Origin: Planctomycetaceae bacterium
GTDB lineage: Bacteria > Planctomycetota > UBA1135 > GCA-002686595
Direction of reading: 5' to 3'
Length of the DNA: 64,000 nucleotides
NCBI GenBank assembly: GCA_011525785.1
Contig: WYBT01000026.1
Coordinates: 124,001-188,000 of the forward strand
Position numbers and translations under genes: made by a program. Shown here one piece after another: positions 47,247 to 56,513 of the stretch. Position 1 is the first letter of the stretch. Each line of letters opens with the position of its first letter. The notes under the pieces were generated by a model. The model saw nothing but the letters and a program-made list of their open reading frames with translations, did not search any database and was not told the DNA's origin.

Positions 47247-48653
47247 TCAGCCCCTGGGCTTGTCCGACGAAGCGCGCGGCTTGTCGGCGGAGTCCGCGGG
47301 CTTGCTCGCGCCGTTTCGGCGCGGCGCGGCCCCGCGGTGGACCCAGCGGCTCTTGCCGACGACCTTGGCCGGCGCGTCGCCAGTTTCTGCGCGCGGGTGG
47401 TCGCACTCGACCGGTCCCGAGCGCTTCTTGCGCGGCCGGATCTCGTCGCCGACGCGCAGCGGCTCGATGTACTCGTACAGCTTGCCGGCGAAGTTGCGCA
47501 GCAGCGCGCGGCCGTTCTTCGGCTCGTAGCGCAACAGGTAGTCGGGCTGCACCGGGATCTTGCCGCCGCCGCCGGGCGCGTCGACCACGTAGGTCGGCAC
47601 GGCGAGGCCGCTGATGTGACCGCGCAGGCCTTCGATGATCTCCAGGCCCTTGGAGATCGGCGTGCGGAAGTGCTCCGCTCCGCGGACGGGGTCGCACTGG
47701 TAGAGGTAGTACGGCCGCACGCGCTGCTTCATCAGGCCCGTGCACAGCGCGCGGATGGTCGACACGCTGTCGTTCACGCCGCGCAGCAGCACCGCCTGAT
47801 TGTTGAGCGGGATTCCAGCGCGGCTGAGCTTGTCGCAGGCGCGCGCCGTCTCGGGCGTGAGCTCGCGCGGGTGGTTGAAGTGCACGTTGATCCACAGCGG
47901 GTGGTAGCGCTGCAGCATCTCGACGAGCTCGTCGTCGATGCGCTGCGGCAGAGCCACCGGCACGCGCGTGCCGATGCGGATGATCTCCAGGTGCGGGATC
48001 GCGCGCAGCTTCGAGAGGATCGACTCGAGTTTGGAGTTCGAGTAGTTCAGCGGGTCGCCGCCCGACACGATCACGTCGCGGATCTGCGGCGTGCGCGCGA
48101 TGTAGGCCACCATCGCGTCGATCTCGACGTCCGGCGTAGCGCCCTCGTACATCGTGCGCTTGCGCGTGCAGTAGCGGCAGTAGATCGCGCAGTTGTTCGA
48201 GATCACCATCAGCGCCCGGTCGGGATAGCGATGGGTGATGCCCGGAACGGGCGAGTAGTTCTCCTCGCCCAGCGGATCCTCGTCGCCGACGGCGCGATAG
48301 CGATACTCCTCTTCCAGCGGGACGACCTGGCGCAGGATCGGATCGTTCGGATCGTCCGCGTCGATCAGCGAGAGGTAGTAGGGCGTGATGCCCATGCGGA
48401 AGTCGCGCAGCACCTGCGCGCGCGCTTCCCACTCACCGGGCGGAATGGCGAGCTTGCGGGCCAGCTCTTCGAGGGTCGTGACGCGGTTCTTGAACTGCCA
48501 GCGCCAGTCGGACCACTCTGCATCGGTCGCTTCGGGGTAGTAGTGCGCCCGACCGGTTCGGCGCTGTTCCGCGATCAGCGTTGGCGCGTTAACTGGCGGT
48601 TCGGTTTCGAGAACGGCGGGCTGCTTCGACGACGTATCGACGATTTCGGGCAT
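47247..48653 (-). CDS. kamA: L-lysine 2,3-aminomutase (KamA family)
   Basis: 468 residues. KamA converts L-lysine to (S)-beta-lysine using radical SAM chemistry and PLP. The cluster motif is Cys155-x3-Cys159-x2-Cys162 in NNCAIYCRYCTRKRT, the PLP-lysine region is VVDAPGGGGKIPVQ, and conserved IVSGGDPLNYSNSKLE is present. Longer than EpmB (about 340) and carrying a Lys/Arg-rich 60-residue C-terminal extension, it is of the KamA rather than the EF-P beta-lysylation type. First gene of the operon; the 273 nt upstream contain no gene and should carry the promoter. Confidence 0.9.
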   Translation of the reverse strand: MPEIVDTSSKQPAVLETEPPVNAPTLIAEQRRTGRAHYYPEATDAEWSDWRWQFKNRVTTLEELARKLAIPPGEWEARAQVLRDFRMGITPYYLSLIDADDPNDPILRQVVPLEEEYRYRAVGDEDPLGEENYSPVPGITHRYPDRALMVISNNCAIYCRYCTRKRTMYEGATPDVEIDAMVAYIARTPQIRDVIVSGGDPLNYSNSKLESILSKLRAIPHLEIIRIGTRVPVALPQRIDDELVEMLQRYHPLWINVHFNHPRELTPETARACDKLSRAGIPLNNQAVLLRGVNDSVSTIRALCTGLMKQRVRPYYLYQCDPVRGAEHFRTPISKGLEIIEGLRGHISGLAVPTYVVDAPGGGGKIPVQPDYLLRYEPKNGRALLRNFAGKLYEYIEPLRVGDEIRPRKKRSGPVECDHPRAETGDAPAKVVGKSRWVHRGAAPRRNGASKPADSADKPRASSDKPRG

Positions 48654-48926
48654 GGAGGCGGGGCTCCGAGCACTGGGTGCTCGCAAGATCGCACTGGCCC
48701 GTTTCCTCCGTGGCTCGTCAGCCGCACTTCGCGGCGAGCCTCGAGGGAACCGGATGGAGAGCGCTTCACGTGCCCGGCAGGGTGTCGCGGCGCCGCGACG
48801 CGCACGCGGCGCAGTCGGGGCGCGCGAAAGTGCTGCGCCGGGCGAAGCGCGCGACACTCTACCGTCGACGGGAGCTTGGTCTAGCTTGATCTGACTTTCG
48901 CGCAGCGCTCACGCTCGCCGGCGGTC

Positions 48927-49751
48927 TCAGACCCGGCGCGCGATCAGCTCGAACACCGTCGGCAGCACGACGAAGTCTGTCGCAGCCGTTAGCCCATCGA
49001 AGTCGGCGTGGAAGCGGCGCTCCTCGTCGGCGCTGATTTCGCCGAGTGCGACGAGCTTGGGCGTGAAGTTGCGCCACCAGCTCGACACCCAGGCCCACAT
49101 GCTCTCCCCCGGGCGCGCGATGCGCTGGCGGACCTCGAGGTGTTCGAGTTCGAGTCCGCAGGCGGCCACCAGCGCCGGGACGCGCGCCATGACGTCCGGG
49201 TCGCCGCCGGGCTTGCGCCACGAGCGCGCCGTGGCCTGCACCACGCGGGTGAACGACTCGCGGCGCGGCGCGGTGGTCATGCACTCGTAGTTGAAGTAGT
49301 CGTGGACGACCAGGCGCCCTCCGGGGGCCAGCGCCGCCGCCGCCCCGGCGATGACCGCGCCCGGATCGGGCACGAAGCACAGCACCCAGCGCGCATAGGC
49401 GAGCTCGAAACGCTCGTCGCGGGCCAGCACGTCGCCGAGGCGCTGCACGTCGCCCACGCGGGCCTCGAGCTGCGCCAGCCGCCGCGCCATGGCCTGCTCG
49501 CGGACGTGCGCGACGAAGCTCGCCGACTCGTCCACGCCCACGACCTTCCCGCGCGACTGCACGAGCTGCGCCAGGTCGAAGGCCGCGTATCCCGGCCCGC
49601 AGCCGATGTCGAGCGCGCGCATCCCGGGCGTGAGCCCCGCGCGCTTCCAGGCCTCGTGCGCAGCGTCCGACCACAGCCGGTGCTGCAGGCCCAGTCGCTC
49701 CAGCTCGTCCGCCCCGGTTCCCAGTACGTACTCGCGCTCGTTCGAGGTCAT
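48927..49751 (-). CDS. Class I SAM-dependent methyltransferase
   Basis: 274 residues. Motif I is ALDIGCGPGYAAFDLAQLV, then KVVGVDESASFVAHVREQAM and the post-II motif FELAYARWVLCFVPDPGAVI, typical of small-molecule methyltransferases. The last 70 residues have WAWVSSWWRNFTPKLVALGE. Substrate unknown. It lies 18 nt after the last of the antiporter-like genes on the same strand and could be the end of that operon. Confidence 0.8.
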   Translation of the reverse strand: MTSNEREYVLGTGADELERLGLQHRLWSDAAHEAWKRAGLTPGMRALDIGCGPGYAAFDLAQLVQSRGKVVGVDESASFVAHVREQAMARRLAQLEARVGDVQRLGDVLARDERFELAYARWVLCFVPDPGAVIAGAAAALAPGGRLVVHDYFNYECMTTAPRRESFTRVVQATARSWRKPGGDPDVMARVPALVAACGLELEHLEVRQRIARPGESMWAWVSSWWRNFTPKLVALGEISADEERRFHADFDGLTAATDFVVLPTVFELIARRV

Positions 49752-49769
49752 GGCGCGCGCGAGCCTACG

Positions 49770-50804
49770 TCATCCGCTGTGCTGCACCAGCAGTGAAGGC
49801 GCCAGGCCGAGGGCGAGCAGTGCGAGCACGGCCAGCGTCAGCGCGACGATCTTCCAGCTCGCGGTCGCCGAGGGCGCGTACGCCGGCCGCACGGTCGGCC
49901 CCGTGAACAGTGCGAGGTACAGCCGGTAGAACGCGATGGCGTTGAAGCCCGCGGCCACGATGAAGCCCACCGTGGCGGCGACCGACTGGCCGACCAGCGC
50001 GTGGAACAGCAGGTCCTCGGCGAAGAACGCAGCGCCGCCCGGCAGTCCGACGAAGGTCCAGCCGCACACCACGAACAGGCGGTGGAGCTTGGGTGCCGTC
50101 TTGGCCAACGCGTGGTGCGAGGCCGCGTCGAGTGCGCCGAAACGCCGGCGGAGTTCGCTGGCGATGCTCATGAGCACCAGCCCGGAGCCCATGGTGCTCA
50201 CCAGCAGCATGCGCGCCGCTTCCCAGCCGGTTTCGCCCGCCGCCGCGCCCGCGATCACCAGCGCGGATTGCGACTGGATCACCGCGCCCAGCACGCGCTC
50301 GGGCTCGCGCCGCACCAGCGCCAGGCCGGACTGGATCAGCGCGCTTGCGACGAACACGCGCTGGAGCACCTCGAGTGTCTGCGGCTCGAGCGCGCCGGGG
50401 TAGGCGTGGACGAAGCCGTGCAGCAGCGCGACGAACGGCTGCGCGACGAGCACGAGCGCGAACTCGTCGCGTGCGAGCCTGCGGCGCAGCGACTCGAGCC
50501 ACAGGTGCGCCGGTGCGACGCCGGCGCCGATCGCCAGGCACGCGGCCAGCGCCCACTGCGGCAGGTGCGGCGCGAGCAGCACGACCCCGCCGCACGCGCC
50601 TCCGACCAGCGCGAGCAAGGGGAGCTGCGGGCTCGTCGACGCACGCGCGCGCCACACGGTCCACGCGCCGAACGCGAGCCAGGCCGCGGCGAGTTCGAGC
50701 GGGTCGTCGAGGGTCCACAGGACCGCGGCGAGCGCCGCGCCGAGCACCAGCGCGATGCGCGCGCCGCGCTGGTCCCGCACCGTCAGTTCGAGTTGCTCCT
50801 GCAT
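49770..50804 (-). CDS. Short NuoM/NuoN-like proton antiporter subunit
   Basis: 344 residues, about 10 membrane helices. It lacks the N-terminal half of Nuo antiporter subunits but keeps GAGVAPAHLWLESLRRRLAR and a broken-helix region (LPGGAAFFAEDLLFHALVGQ, ASWKIVALTLAVLALLALGL). The start ATG overlaps the stop of the DabB-like gene (TGATG). It would be a third membrane subunit of the DAB-type system. DAB operons usually contain only DabA and DabB, so this is unusual; a role in proton coupling is inference. Confidence 0.7.
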   Translation of the reverse strand: MQEQLELTVRDQRGARIALVLGAALAAVLWTLDDPLELAAAWLAFGAWTVWRARASTSPQLPLLALVGGACGGVVLLAPHLPQWALAACLAIGAGVAPAHLWLESLRRRLARDEFALVLVAQPFVALLHGFVHAYPGALEPQTLEVLQRVFVASALIQSGLALVRREPERVLGAVIQSQSALVIAGAAAGETGWEAARMLLVSTMGSGLVLMSIASELRRRFGALDAASHHALAKTAPKLHRLFVVCGWTFVGLPGGAAFFAEDLLFHALVGQSVAATVGFIVAAGFNAIAFYRLYLALFTGPTVRPAYAPSATASWKIVALTLAVLALLALGLAPSLLVQHSG

Positions 50805-52105
50805 CACTCGGCGCTCCCGCGGCCCGCGCCGCCGAGCACGCGCTCTTCAACGCGCTGCACCCACCCGAACAGAGCCAGCGTCGGCCGCGCGACCGTTCGC
50901 CAGTGCAGCGCGTCGAGCCAGAACAGCCGCATCGCGGCGAGGTAGATGCGGCGCTCGAGCTGCGCGCCGACGAGCGCGCGCCACAGACCCGCGCGCGCGC
51001 GCAAACGGACGTCCGCGCCGACCAGCGGATTGGCCTGGAAATCCTGGATCAGCGAGGACGAGCGCAGGAACTGCCACGTGCGCAGGCCGGCGTGCGCCCA
51101 CAGGTGCACCAGCGCCAGCGTCTCCAGGCCCAGCGCGATCTCGACGTAGATCACGCCCAATTGCGCCATGGCGGCGTAGGCGAGCGCGGTCTTGGCGTCC
51201 GGTCGCGTGCGGCCGACCAGCGAGGCGTACACGGCCGTCGCCAGCCCGATCAGGCCGCAGGCGGCGCGCGGGAGCAGGTGCTCGTCCCACAGCGGTTGGG
51301 TTCGCAGCAGCAGCCACGGGCCCAGGTGCACGCTCAGCGCGCCGTAGAAGATCGCGCTCGACGTCGCCGGGCCCTCCATGGCGCGGTGGAGCCAGGGCGA
51401 CATCGGCAGTTGCGCCGACTTGGCCAGCGAGCTGAGCACCAGCAAGGCGCCGATTCCTGCTGCGGCCTTGGAGCCCGCCGCGTTCGCGAACTGCGTGAAG
51501 TCCGAGCTGGGCAACTCGTGGTGGATCCAGACCGCCGCGAACAACATGGCCGCGTCGCAGCAGCGGTAGTACACCAGCGCGCGCAGGCTGTTCTCGGTGC
51601 TGCGCAGGTTGTGGCGGAAGAAGGCGATCAAACTCACCGAGCAGACGCCGACCAGCTCCCAGCCGACGAACAGCACGTCGATGTTGCCCGCCAGCGACAC
51701 CAGCCACAGTGAGAGCGCGAGCAGGCTCACCAGGAACCAGTAGCGCTGCGCTCCGCTCTCGCGGTGGAAGGCCGGGATCGAGAAGCGCACGACCACCTGG
51801 TGCACGAGCGCCACCAGCGCGACGTAGGCGAGCGACAGCCGGTCGAGCAGGAACACGGGCGTCCACGAGTAGCCGTGGGCCTCGAGCAAGGGCGCGAGGC
51901 GGAGCTCGCGCGGCCCGTCGCCGCGGAAGTGCGCGACGATCAGCGCCGCCGCGACGACGAACAGCACCAGCGCCTGCGCGTGGGCGCTCTGTTGCGAGCG
52001 GCGTTCACTCATCGGCGCGCCGATGAGCAGGCTCAGGCCCATCGCGGCGCAGGGCAGGAAGGCGGCCAGCAGGCCGCCGATCAGCACGGTTTCGAGGGTG
52101 ATCAC
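50804..52105 (-). CDS. dabB: DabB-like (NuoL-family) proton channel subunit
   Basis: 433 residues from a GTG that overlaps the DabA stop (GTGA). NuoL-type features: VLFVGWELVGVCSVSLIAFF, NSLRALVYYRCCDAAMLFAA, SLAKSAQLPMSPWLHRAMEG and QLGVIYVEIALGLETLALVH. Members of this family next to DUF2309 proteins form the DAB inorganic-carbon pump, in which proton flow drives CO2 hydration to bicarbonate. It is shorter than full NuoL (about 600). The gene order SulP, DabA, DabB, NuoN-like supports the assignment. Confidence 0.85.
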   Translation of the reverse strand: MITLETVLIGGLLAAFLPCAAMGLSLLIGAPMSERRSQQSAHAQALVLFVVAAALIVAHFRGDGPRELRLAPLLEAHGYSWTPVFLLDRLSLAYVALVALVHQVVVRFSIPAFHRESGAQRYWFLVSLLALSLWLVSLAGNIDVLFVGWELVGVCSVSLIAFFRHNLRSTENSLRALVYYRCCDAAMLFAAVWIHHELPSSDFTQFANAAGSKAAAGIGALLVLSSLAKSAQLPMSPWLHRAMEGPATSSAIFYGALSVHLGPWLLLRTQPLWDEHLLPRAACGLIGLATAVYASLVGRTRPDAKTALAYAAMAQLGVIYVEIALGLETLALVHLWAHAGLRTWQFLRSSSLIQDFQANPLVGADVRLRARAGLWRALVGAQLERRIYLAAMRLFWLDALHWRTVARPTLALFGWVQRVEERVLGGAGRGSAE

Positions 52106-54660
52106 GGCAGTGCGGGCGCGAGGCGGTCGTCGGCGGAGGCGAGGATCGTGTCGAGCGCGCTGGGCGCGTCTGCGGGCTCGGCGAACTCGGGCAGCGCGCT
52201 GCGCCAGGGTTCGAACTGCTCGCCGTTCCACAGCTCGATGGCCTGCGTGTCCGGGTCGATGCGTCCCAACTGCATCCAGCCGCCGCGCACCAGCCGCGAG
52301 AGCCGCGCGTGGCCATCGACCAGGCGCGTGACGTGCTCCGCGCGCGCTTCGAGCAGCACCAGGATGCGCAGCGGCTCGTGCAACTCGACCATCTGGCGCG
52401 CCAGGCCGATGCGCAGGTCGCTCTTCGAGCCGGTGATCACGCCCAGCAGCGACACGACGTTCAGCGGCAGCTTCGAGCCCGCGCCGAAGCCCTCGGGGTC
52501 GACGCGCGAGAAGTAGTAGTCCATGGCGATGTTGACCGCGACCGGCGCCGAGCCCAGCACCGCCGCCGGGAGCCGTTCGCCGCGCGGGTCCTGCGTCGGG
52601 TCGTAGGACACCAGGAACGAGCGTCGGTCGAGGAACAGACCGCGCGTGATCGCGCGCCGTCCGATGATGCAGGCGGCGACGCGGTTGTGTCCGTACTCGG
52701 GCCGCGGCTGGGCCAGGTCGTGCCCGCGATCCTGCACGTGTTGCGCGATCGCTGCTGCGTCGGCTTCGCTCACGCGAGTCAGCCCGTAGACCGGGCCTTG
52801 CTCGAAACGCACTCCGCGCTCGCAGGCGTTGGCGCGCGCGGCCGACTCGAGGCTCGCTTCGAGCTGCTCCAACTCGGCCTTGCGCGCCGTCGGCCAAGCG
52901 TGTCGGTCGAGCATCTCGATGCGGTCGAGCGCCGTGTCGTGCAGACAAGGCACGAACAGCACCTGCGCGGGCAACTCGAACCCCCGGCTCGCCAGCCGCG
53001 CACGCACTTCGCTCGAATTCGCCATGGCGGCGAACGCCCGCGCGTTGGGTGCGCCCGAATTGCCCGAACAGGCGCCGCAGCCGTAGGCCTGACGGAACGG
53101 GTTGTTCGAGCTCGTCGAACCGTGCGCGATCACCGCCACCAGCGGCGCGAACTCGCGCGTGAGTCCGCAGGTGCGGAGCACGGCCTCGACGATGCCGGCC
53201 TGCTCTTCGATGGAGTAGCCGTCCTGCGCCTCGAGCGCGATGCGCGTGCGCGGCCGTGGAAAGGCCGCGCGCAGCACGAACGAGCGCCAGCGCTCGATGC
53301 GGCCGGGCAGCAGCGTCTTGAACACCAGCGGCACGAAGCTCGCCAGTCCCAGTCCGAGCGAGACGGCCACGCCGCGGAGCAGCGAGCGCGAGTGGTAGTA
53401 GGCCGCGAGGCTCGCGGTCGCGCCCGCGCGGCCGGCCTGCTCCAGTCGCGCCAGCGCCGCGCCCTGGCCGTCGAGCGGCGTCTCGCGCAAGGTGCGCGAG
53501 GGCTTGATGATCGGCGGGCACTGGCAGGTGGCGAGCGCCGCGCCGACGCGCTCGAAGCGCATGTCGACGCCGAAGAATCCGACCGCGCCGAAGGTCTCGC
53601 AACCGCCGCTCTGCGCCTCGAGCGCGCGACGGAACGACTCTTCGCGATCGTCCATGCACACCAGCGCCTGGAAGCGCGGCGGCGTGCTCGCGTCGGGCTT
53701 GCGCGGACCGCGCTCGAGGTGCTCGAGGAACGGGCCCGCGAACGAGCGCTCGTAGGCCTCCTGCCACAGCGCCAGGCGCGCCAGGCTGCGCGTCGCTTCG
53801 ATCGGCGCCGGCTGGCGCATCGCCCGGACGCGGGCGACGCCGAGCTCCTCGAGCAGCGCGTCGTCGAGTGCGTGCTGCGTCACCAGCAACACGGCGAGCC
53901 AGTCGCGCAGGCGCAACTGCGCCGGCGCTTGAACCGGCGCGAGTTCGGGCTCGCTCTCCAGGCGCCACACCAGACCCGACCAGCCCTTGAGCACGAACAG
54001 CGTCTCGAGGCAGTAGGCGGCGCCGTCCGCGTCGAGCGCGCACTCGCGCACTTCGGCTTCGATCAGCGCCTCGAGGTCGCGGCCCGCGTTGTCGTGCGAC
54101 GCCAGCCGCCGCACGAGCTGCTCTCGCCAGTCGAAGCTCCAGCCCGGCGCCGTGGCGACGGACTCGCGGAAAGCGTCCCACAGCGAGCCGTCGGCCAGCG
54201 GCGTCGACCAGCCCGCCAGACCCTGGTCGAGATACGCGGCGACCAGCGGCACGAGCAGGTCCTCCAGACGCCGCTGGTGGCGCTGCGCGAGTTCGCGCGG
54301 TAGCCGCGGCGCGAGGCGCAGGTGTTCCAGCGGCGCCAGCGCGTCGCCGATCGAGCTCTCGGCGAGGAAGCGCTCGACATCGACCTCGCCCAGCGTCGCG
54401 CGCCGCGCGGCGAGCACCGCCTGGAGGCACTCGCGCCGGATGCGGCCGCGCTCGAGCTCGTCGCGGTAGAACGCTTCGCTCTCGAACGGTCGCGCGCGGT
54501 ACAGCGCGGCGGCTTCGCGCACGGCTTCGAGGAAGGGCCGCTCCTCGAAGTGCATCAGGATGTTGTTGTGGACGAAGGCCCACAGCGGATTTTGCAGCGG
54601 CAGGCGCGGACGGCAGACGGCGAGCCACTGCTCCGCGAGCGAAGTTTGTCGGGTGACCAT
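52102..54660 (-). CDS. dabA: DabA-like (DUF2309) inorganic-carbon transporter subunit
   Basis: 852 residues, the usual DUF2309 length. Residues corresponding to the zinc/active site of Halothiobacillus DabA are all present at matching spacing: Cys335 and Asp337 (CMDDREES), His513 (IAHGSTSSNN) and Cys528 (YGCGACSGNS). So it should be a beta-carbonic-anhydrase-like enzyme that hydrates CO2 on the cytoplasmic side, coupled to DabB. It starts 19 nt after the SulP transporter stop. No RuBisCO, carboxysome or PEP carboxylase gene is in the window, so its use of bicarbonate is unknown; anaplerosis is one option. Confidence 0.9.
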   Translation of the reverse strand: MVTRQTSLAEQWLAVCRPRLPLQNPLWAFVHNNILMHFEERPFLEAVREAAALYRARPFESEAFYRDELERGRIRRECLQAVLAARRATLGEVDVERFLAESSIGDALAPLEHLRLAPRLPRELAQRHQRRLEDLLVPLVAAYLDQGLAGWSTPLADGSLWDAFRESVATAPGWSFDWREQLVRRLASHDNAGRDLEALIEAEVRECALDADGAAYCLETLFVLKGWSGLVWRLESEPELAPVQAPAQLRLRDWLAVLLVTQHALDDALLEELGVARVRAMRQPAPIEATRSLARLALWQEAYERSFAGPFLEHLERGPRKPDASTPPRFQALVCMDDREESFRRALEAQSGGCETFGAVGFFGVDMRFERVGAALATCQCPPIIKPSRTLRETPLDGQGAALARLEQAGRAGATASLAAYYHSRSLLRGVAVSLGLGLASFVPLVFKTLLPGRIERWRSFVLRAAFPRPRTRIALEAQDGYSIEEQAGIVEAVLRTCGLTREFAPLVAVIAHGSTSSNNPFRQAYGCGACSGNSGAPNARAFAAMANSSEVRARLASRGFELPAQVLFVPCLHDTALDRIEMLDRHAWPTARKAELEQLEASLESAARANACERGVRFEQGPVYGLTRVSEADAAAIAQHVQDRGHDLAQPRPEYGHNRVAACIIGRRAITRGLFLDRRSFLVSYDPTQDPRGERLPAAVLGSAPVAVNIAMDYYFSRVDPEGFGAGSKLPLNVVSLLGVITGSKSDLRIGLARQMVELHEPLRILVLLEARAEHVTRLVDGHARLSRLVRGGWMQLGRIDPDTQAIELWNGEQFEPWRSALPEFAEPADAPSALDTILASADDRLAPALP

Positions 54661-54679
54661 GGCGGTGGGCTCGCGCGGC

Positions 54680-56167
54680 TCAGGCGCCGGGCGTGGCCGT
54701 GCGCGGCGCGCGCGCGTTCGTCATGGCGCTCCACAGCTCGTCGAGCGACTGCTTCTCGACCTTGCCGCCGCCGGTCTCGTAGCCCACGCGCCAGCCGCGA
54801 ATGGCCTCGATCGCAGCGTGGTCGAGTTCGCTGATCTCCAGCTGCAGCCGCACCGTGCGCCGCGGAGGCAGCACGGCCAGACGCGATGTGATCGCGGGCA
54901 CCGTCAGGAAGGTCAGCGCGCCGCGCAGTGTGACGTGAATCTCTGCGCCGCGTTCCTCGACCTCGCACTCCAGGCGCGAGAGCCGGCGCAGCAGCAGCGT
55001 GACAGCGAGCGCGACGCCGATGCCGATGCCCCACAGCAGGTTGATGAACACCACGCCGAGGATCGTCGCCGCGTAGACCGCGATCTCGCCGAAGCGCGCG
55101 ACCTTCTTGATCTCGCCCACTTTGACCAGGTTCACGCCGACGTGGATCAGCAGCGCCGCCAGCGCCGCGCGCGGGATCGAGTTGAGCAGTCCCGAGAAGA
55201 ACAGCACGAACACCGCCATCCACACGCCGTGCAGGATCGCCGAGAGCTGCGTCTTGCCGCCGGCCGCGATGTTGGCCGAGCTGCGCACGATCACGCCGGT
55301 GATCGGCAGACCGCCGAGCGCGCCCGAGGCCAGGTTGCCCAGGCCCTGCGCGACGAGCTCGCGATCGAGTCGTGCGCGCGGCCCGGCGTGCAGCTTGTCG
55401 GTCGCGACCGCGCACAACAGCGATTCGCAGCTGGCGACGAAGGCCAGCGCCAGCGCCGCCAACGCGAGCCCCTCGAGCGGAGCGTCGCCCAGCGCGGGCC
55501 ACTCGAAGCTGGCGAGCACGTTGGGCGGCACTTCGACGCACGGCGGCCGCGTCGGCAGGAGCGCGCCGAGCGCGGCCCCGCTGGCGATCGCAACCAGCGA
55601 GCCGGGCACGAACGGCACGCGGCGCGCGACGAAGCGGTTCCACGCGAGCAGGATCGCGAGCGTGGTGGCGCCGACCGCGAAGGCGCTGGTGTCGAGCGCG
55701 CCTACTGTCTGCGGCAACGCCCTGAGGTTCGCCCAGGCCGAGCTCTGCGGCGCGCCGCCGAACAGCACGTGGAGCTGACCGAGCGTGATCAGCACGCCGA
55801 TGCCGGCCAGCATGGCCTGCAAGACGGCCGGGGAGATCGCCAGCGCCGCGCGGGCGACCCGTGCAGAGCCTGCGAGCACTTGCAGCGCGCCCGCGGCCAC
55901 GGTGATGGCGCACGTCGCGGCGAAGCCGAACTGCTCGACGTAGCCGTAGACCATCACCGTCAGGCCGGCGGCGGGGCCGCTGACTTGCAGCGGAGCGCCG
56001 CCGCTCAGGCCGACGACGATGCCGCCGACGATGGCGGCGACGAGCCCGGCGCGAATGGGCGCGCCGGAGGCGACCGCGATGCCGATCGAGAGCGGCAGCG
56101 CGACCAGGAACACGACCAGTGACGCGGTCAGATCGTCACGCAGTCGAGTGGAGCCATTGGAGTTCAT
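54680..56167 (-). CDS. SulP family inorganic anion transporter (possible bicarbonate transporter)
   Basis: 495 residues. About 12-14 helices with the SulP signature TASLVVFLVALPLSIGIAVA and GLPITGVIVRSSANIAAGGK, and a C-terminal STAS domain (EIHVTLRGALTFLTVPAITS then LQLEISELDHAAIEAI). SulP includes sulfate permeases and the bicarbonate carrier BicA. With DabA/DabB next on the operon, bicarbonate is the more likely ion, but the substrate cannot be told from sequence alone. Inner membrane. Confidence 0.85.
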   Translation of the reverse strand: MNSNGSTRLRDDLTASLVVFLVALPLSIGIAVASGAPIRAGLVAAIVGGIVVGLSGGAPLQVSGPAAGLTVMVYGYVEQFGFAATCAITVAAGALQVLAGSARVARAALAISPAVLQAMLAGIGVLITLGQLHVLFGGAPQSSAWANLRALPQTVGALDTSAFAVGATTLAILLAWNRFVARRVPFVPGSLVAIASGAALGALLPTRPPCVEVPPNVLASFEWPALGDAPLEGLALAALALAFVASCESLLCAVATDKLHAGPRARLDRELVAQGLGNLASGALGGLPITGVIVRSSANIAAGGKTQLSAILHGVWMAVFVLFFSGLLNSIPRAALAALLIHVGVNLVKVGEIKKVARFGEIAVYAATILGVVFINLLWGIGIGVALAVTLLLRRLSRLECEVEERGAEIHVTLRGALTFLTVPAITSRLAVLPPRRTVRLQLEISELDHAAIEAIRGWRVGYETGGGKVEKQSLDELWSAMTNARAPRTATPGA

Positions 56168-56513
56168 GGAGCGGGTGGGAGCGGGGTGGGGTGGCGCTGG
56201 GCGGGAGTGCGGTCGCGGTTCGGCGCAAGCCTCGCGCGCGCGGCGCGAGCGACGGCGCCCAGCGCTGAAGGGGCGCCAGTAGCGGAGCGGGGATGGGCGG
56301 AACTGGCGCGCACTTCGCGCAGTCCCGCACGGGGCGTGCGAACAGCACGCAGGCGGCGCTCGGCGCGCTGTGCGCGCAGGGCTGCGACTCGCGCCCTTTG
56401 GCCAGGGACCGGTCGCGAGCGTCGTGGCCGGTGCGGGTCGCTCGCGCAGCCGATTCGTGCGGCAAAACCGCCTTGTGGCTGCGCGGCAGGGTCGTCACCG
56501 GTCCTGCGGGGCT

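Noticed and set aside
47247..48653. EF-P beta-lysylation enzyme EpmB
   Set aside because: Length, C-terminal extension and absence of epmA or efp nearby fit KamA better.
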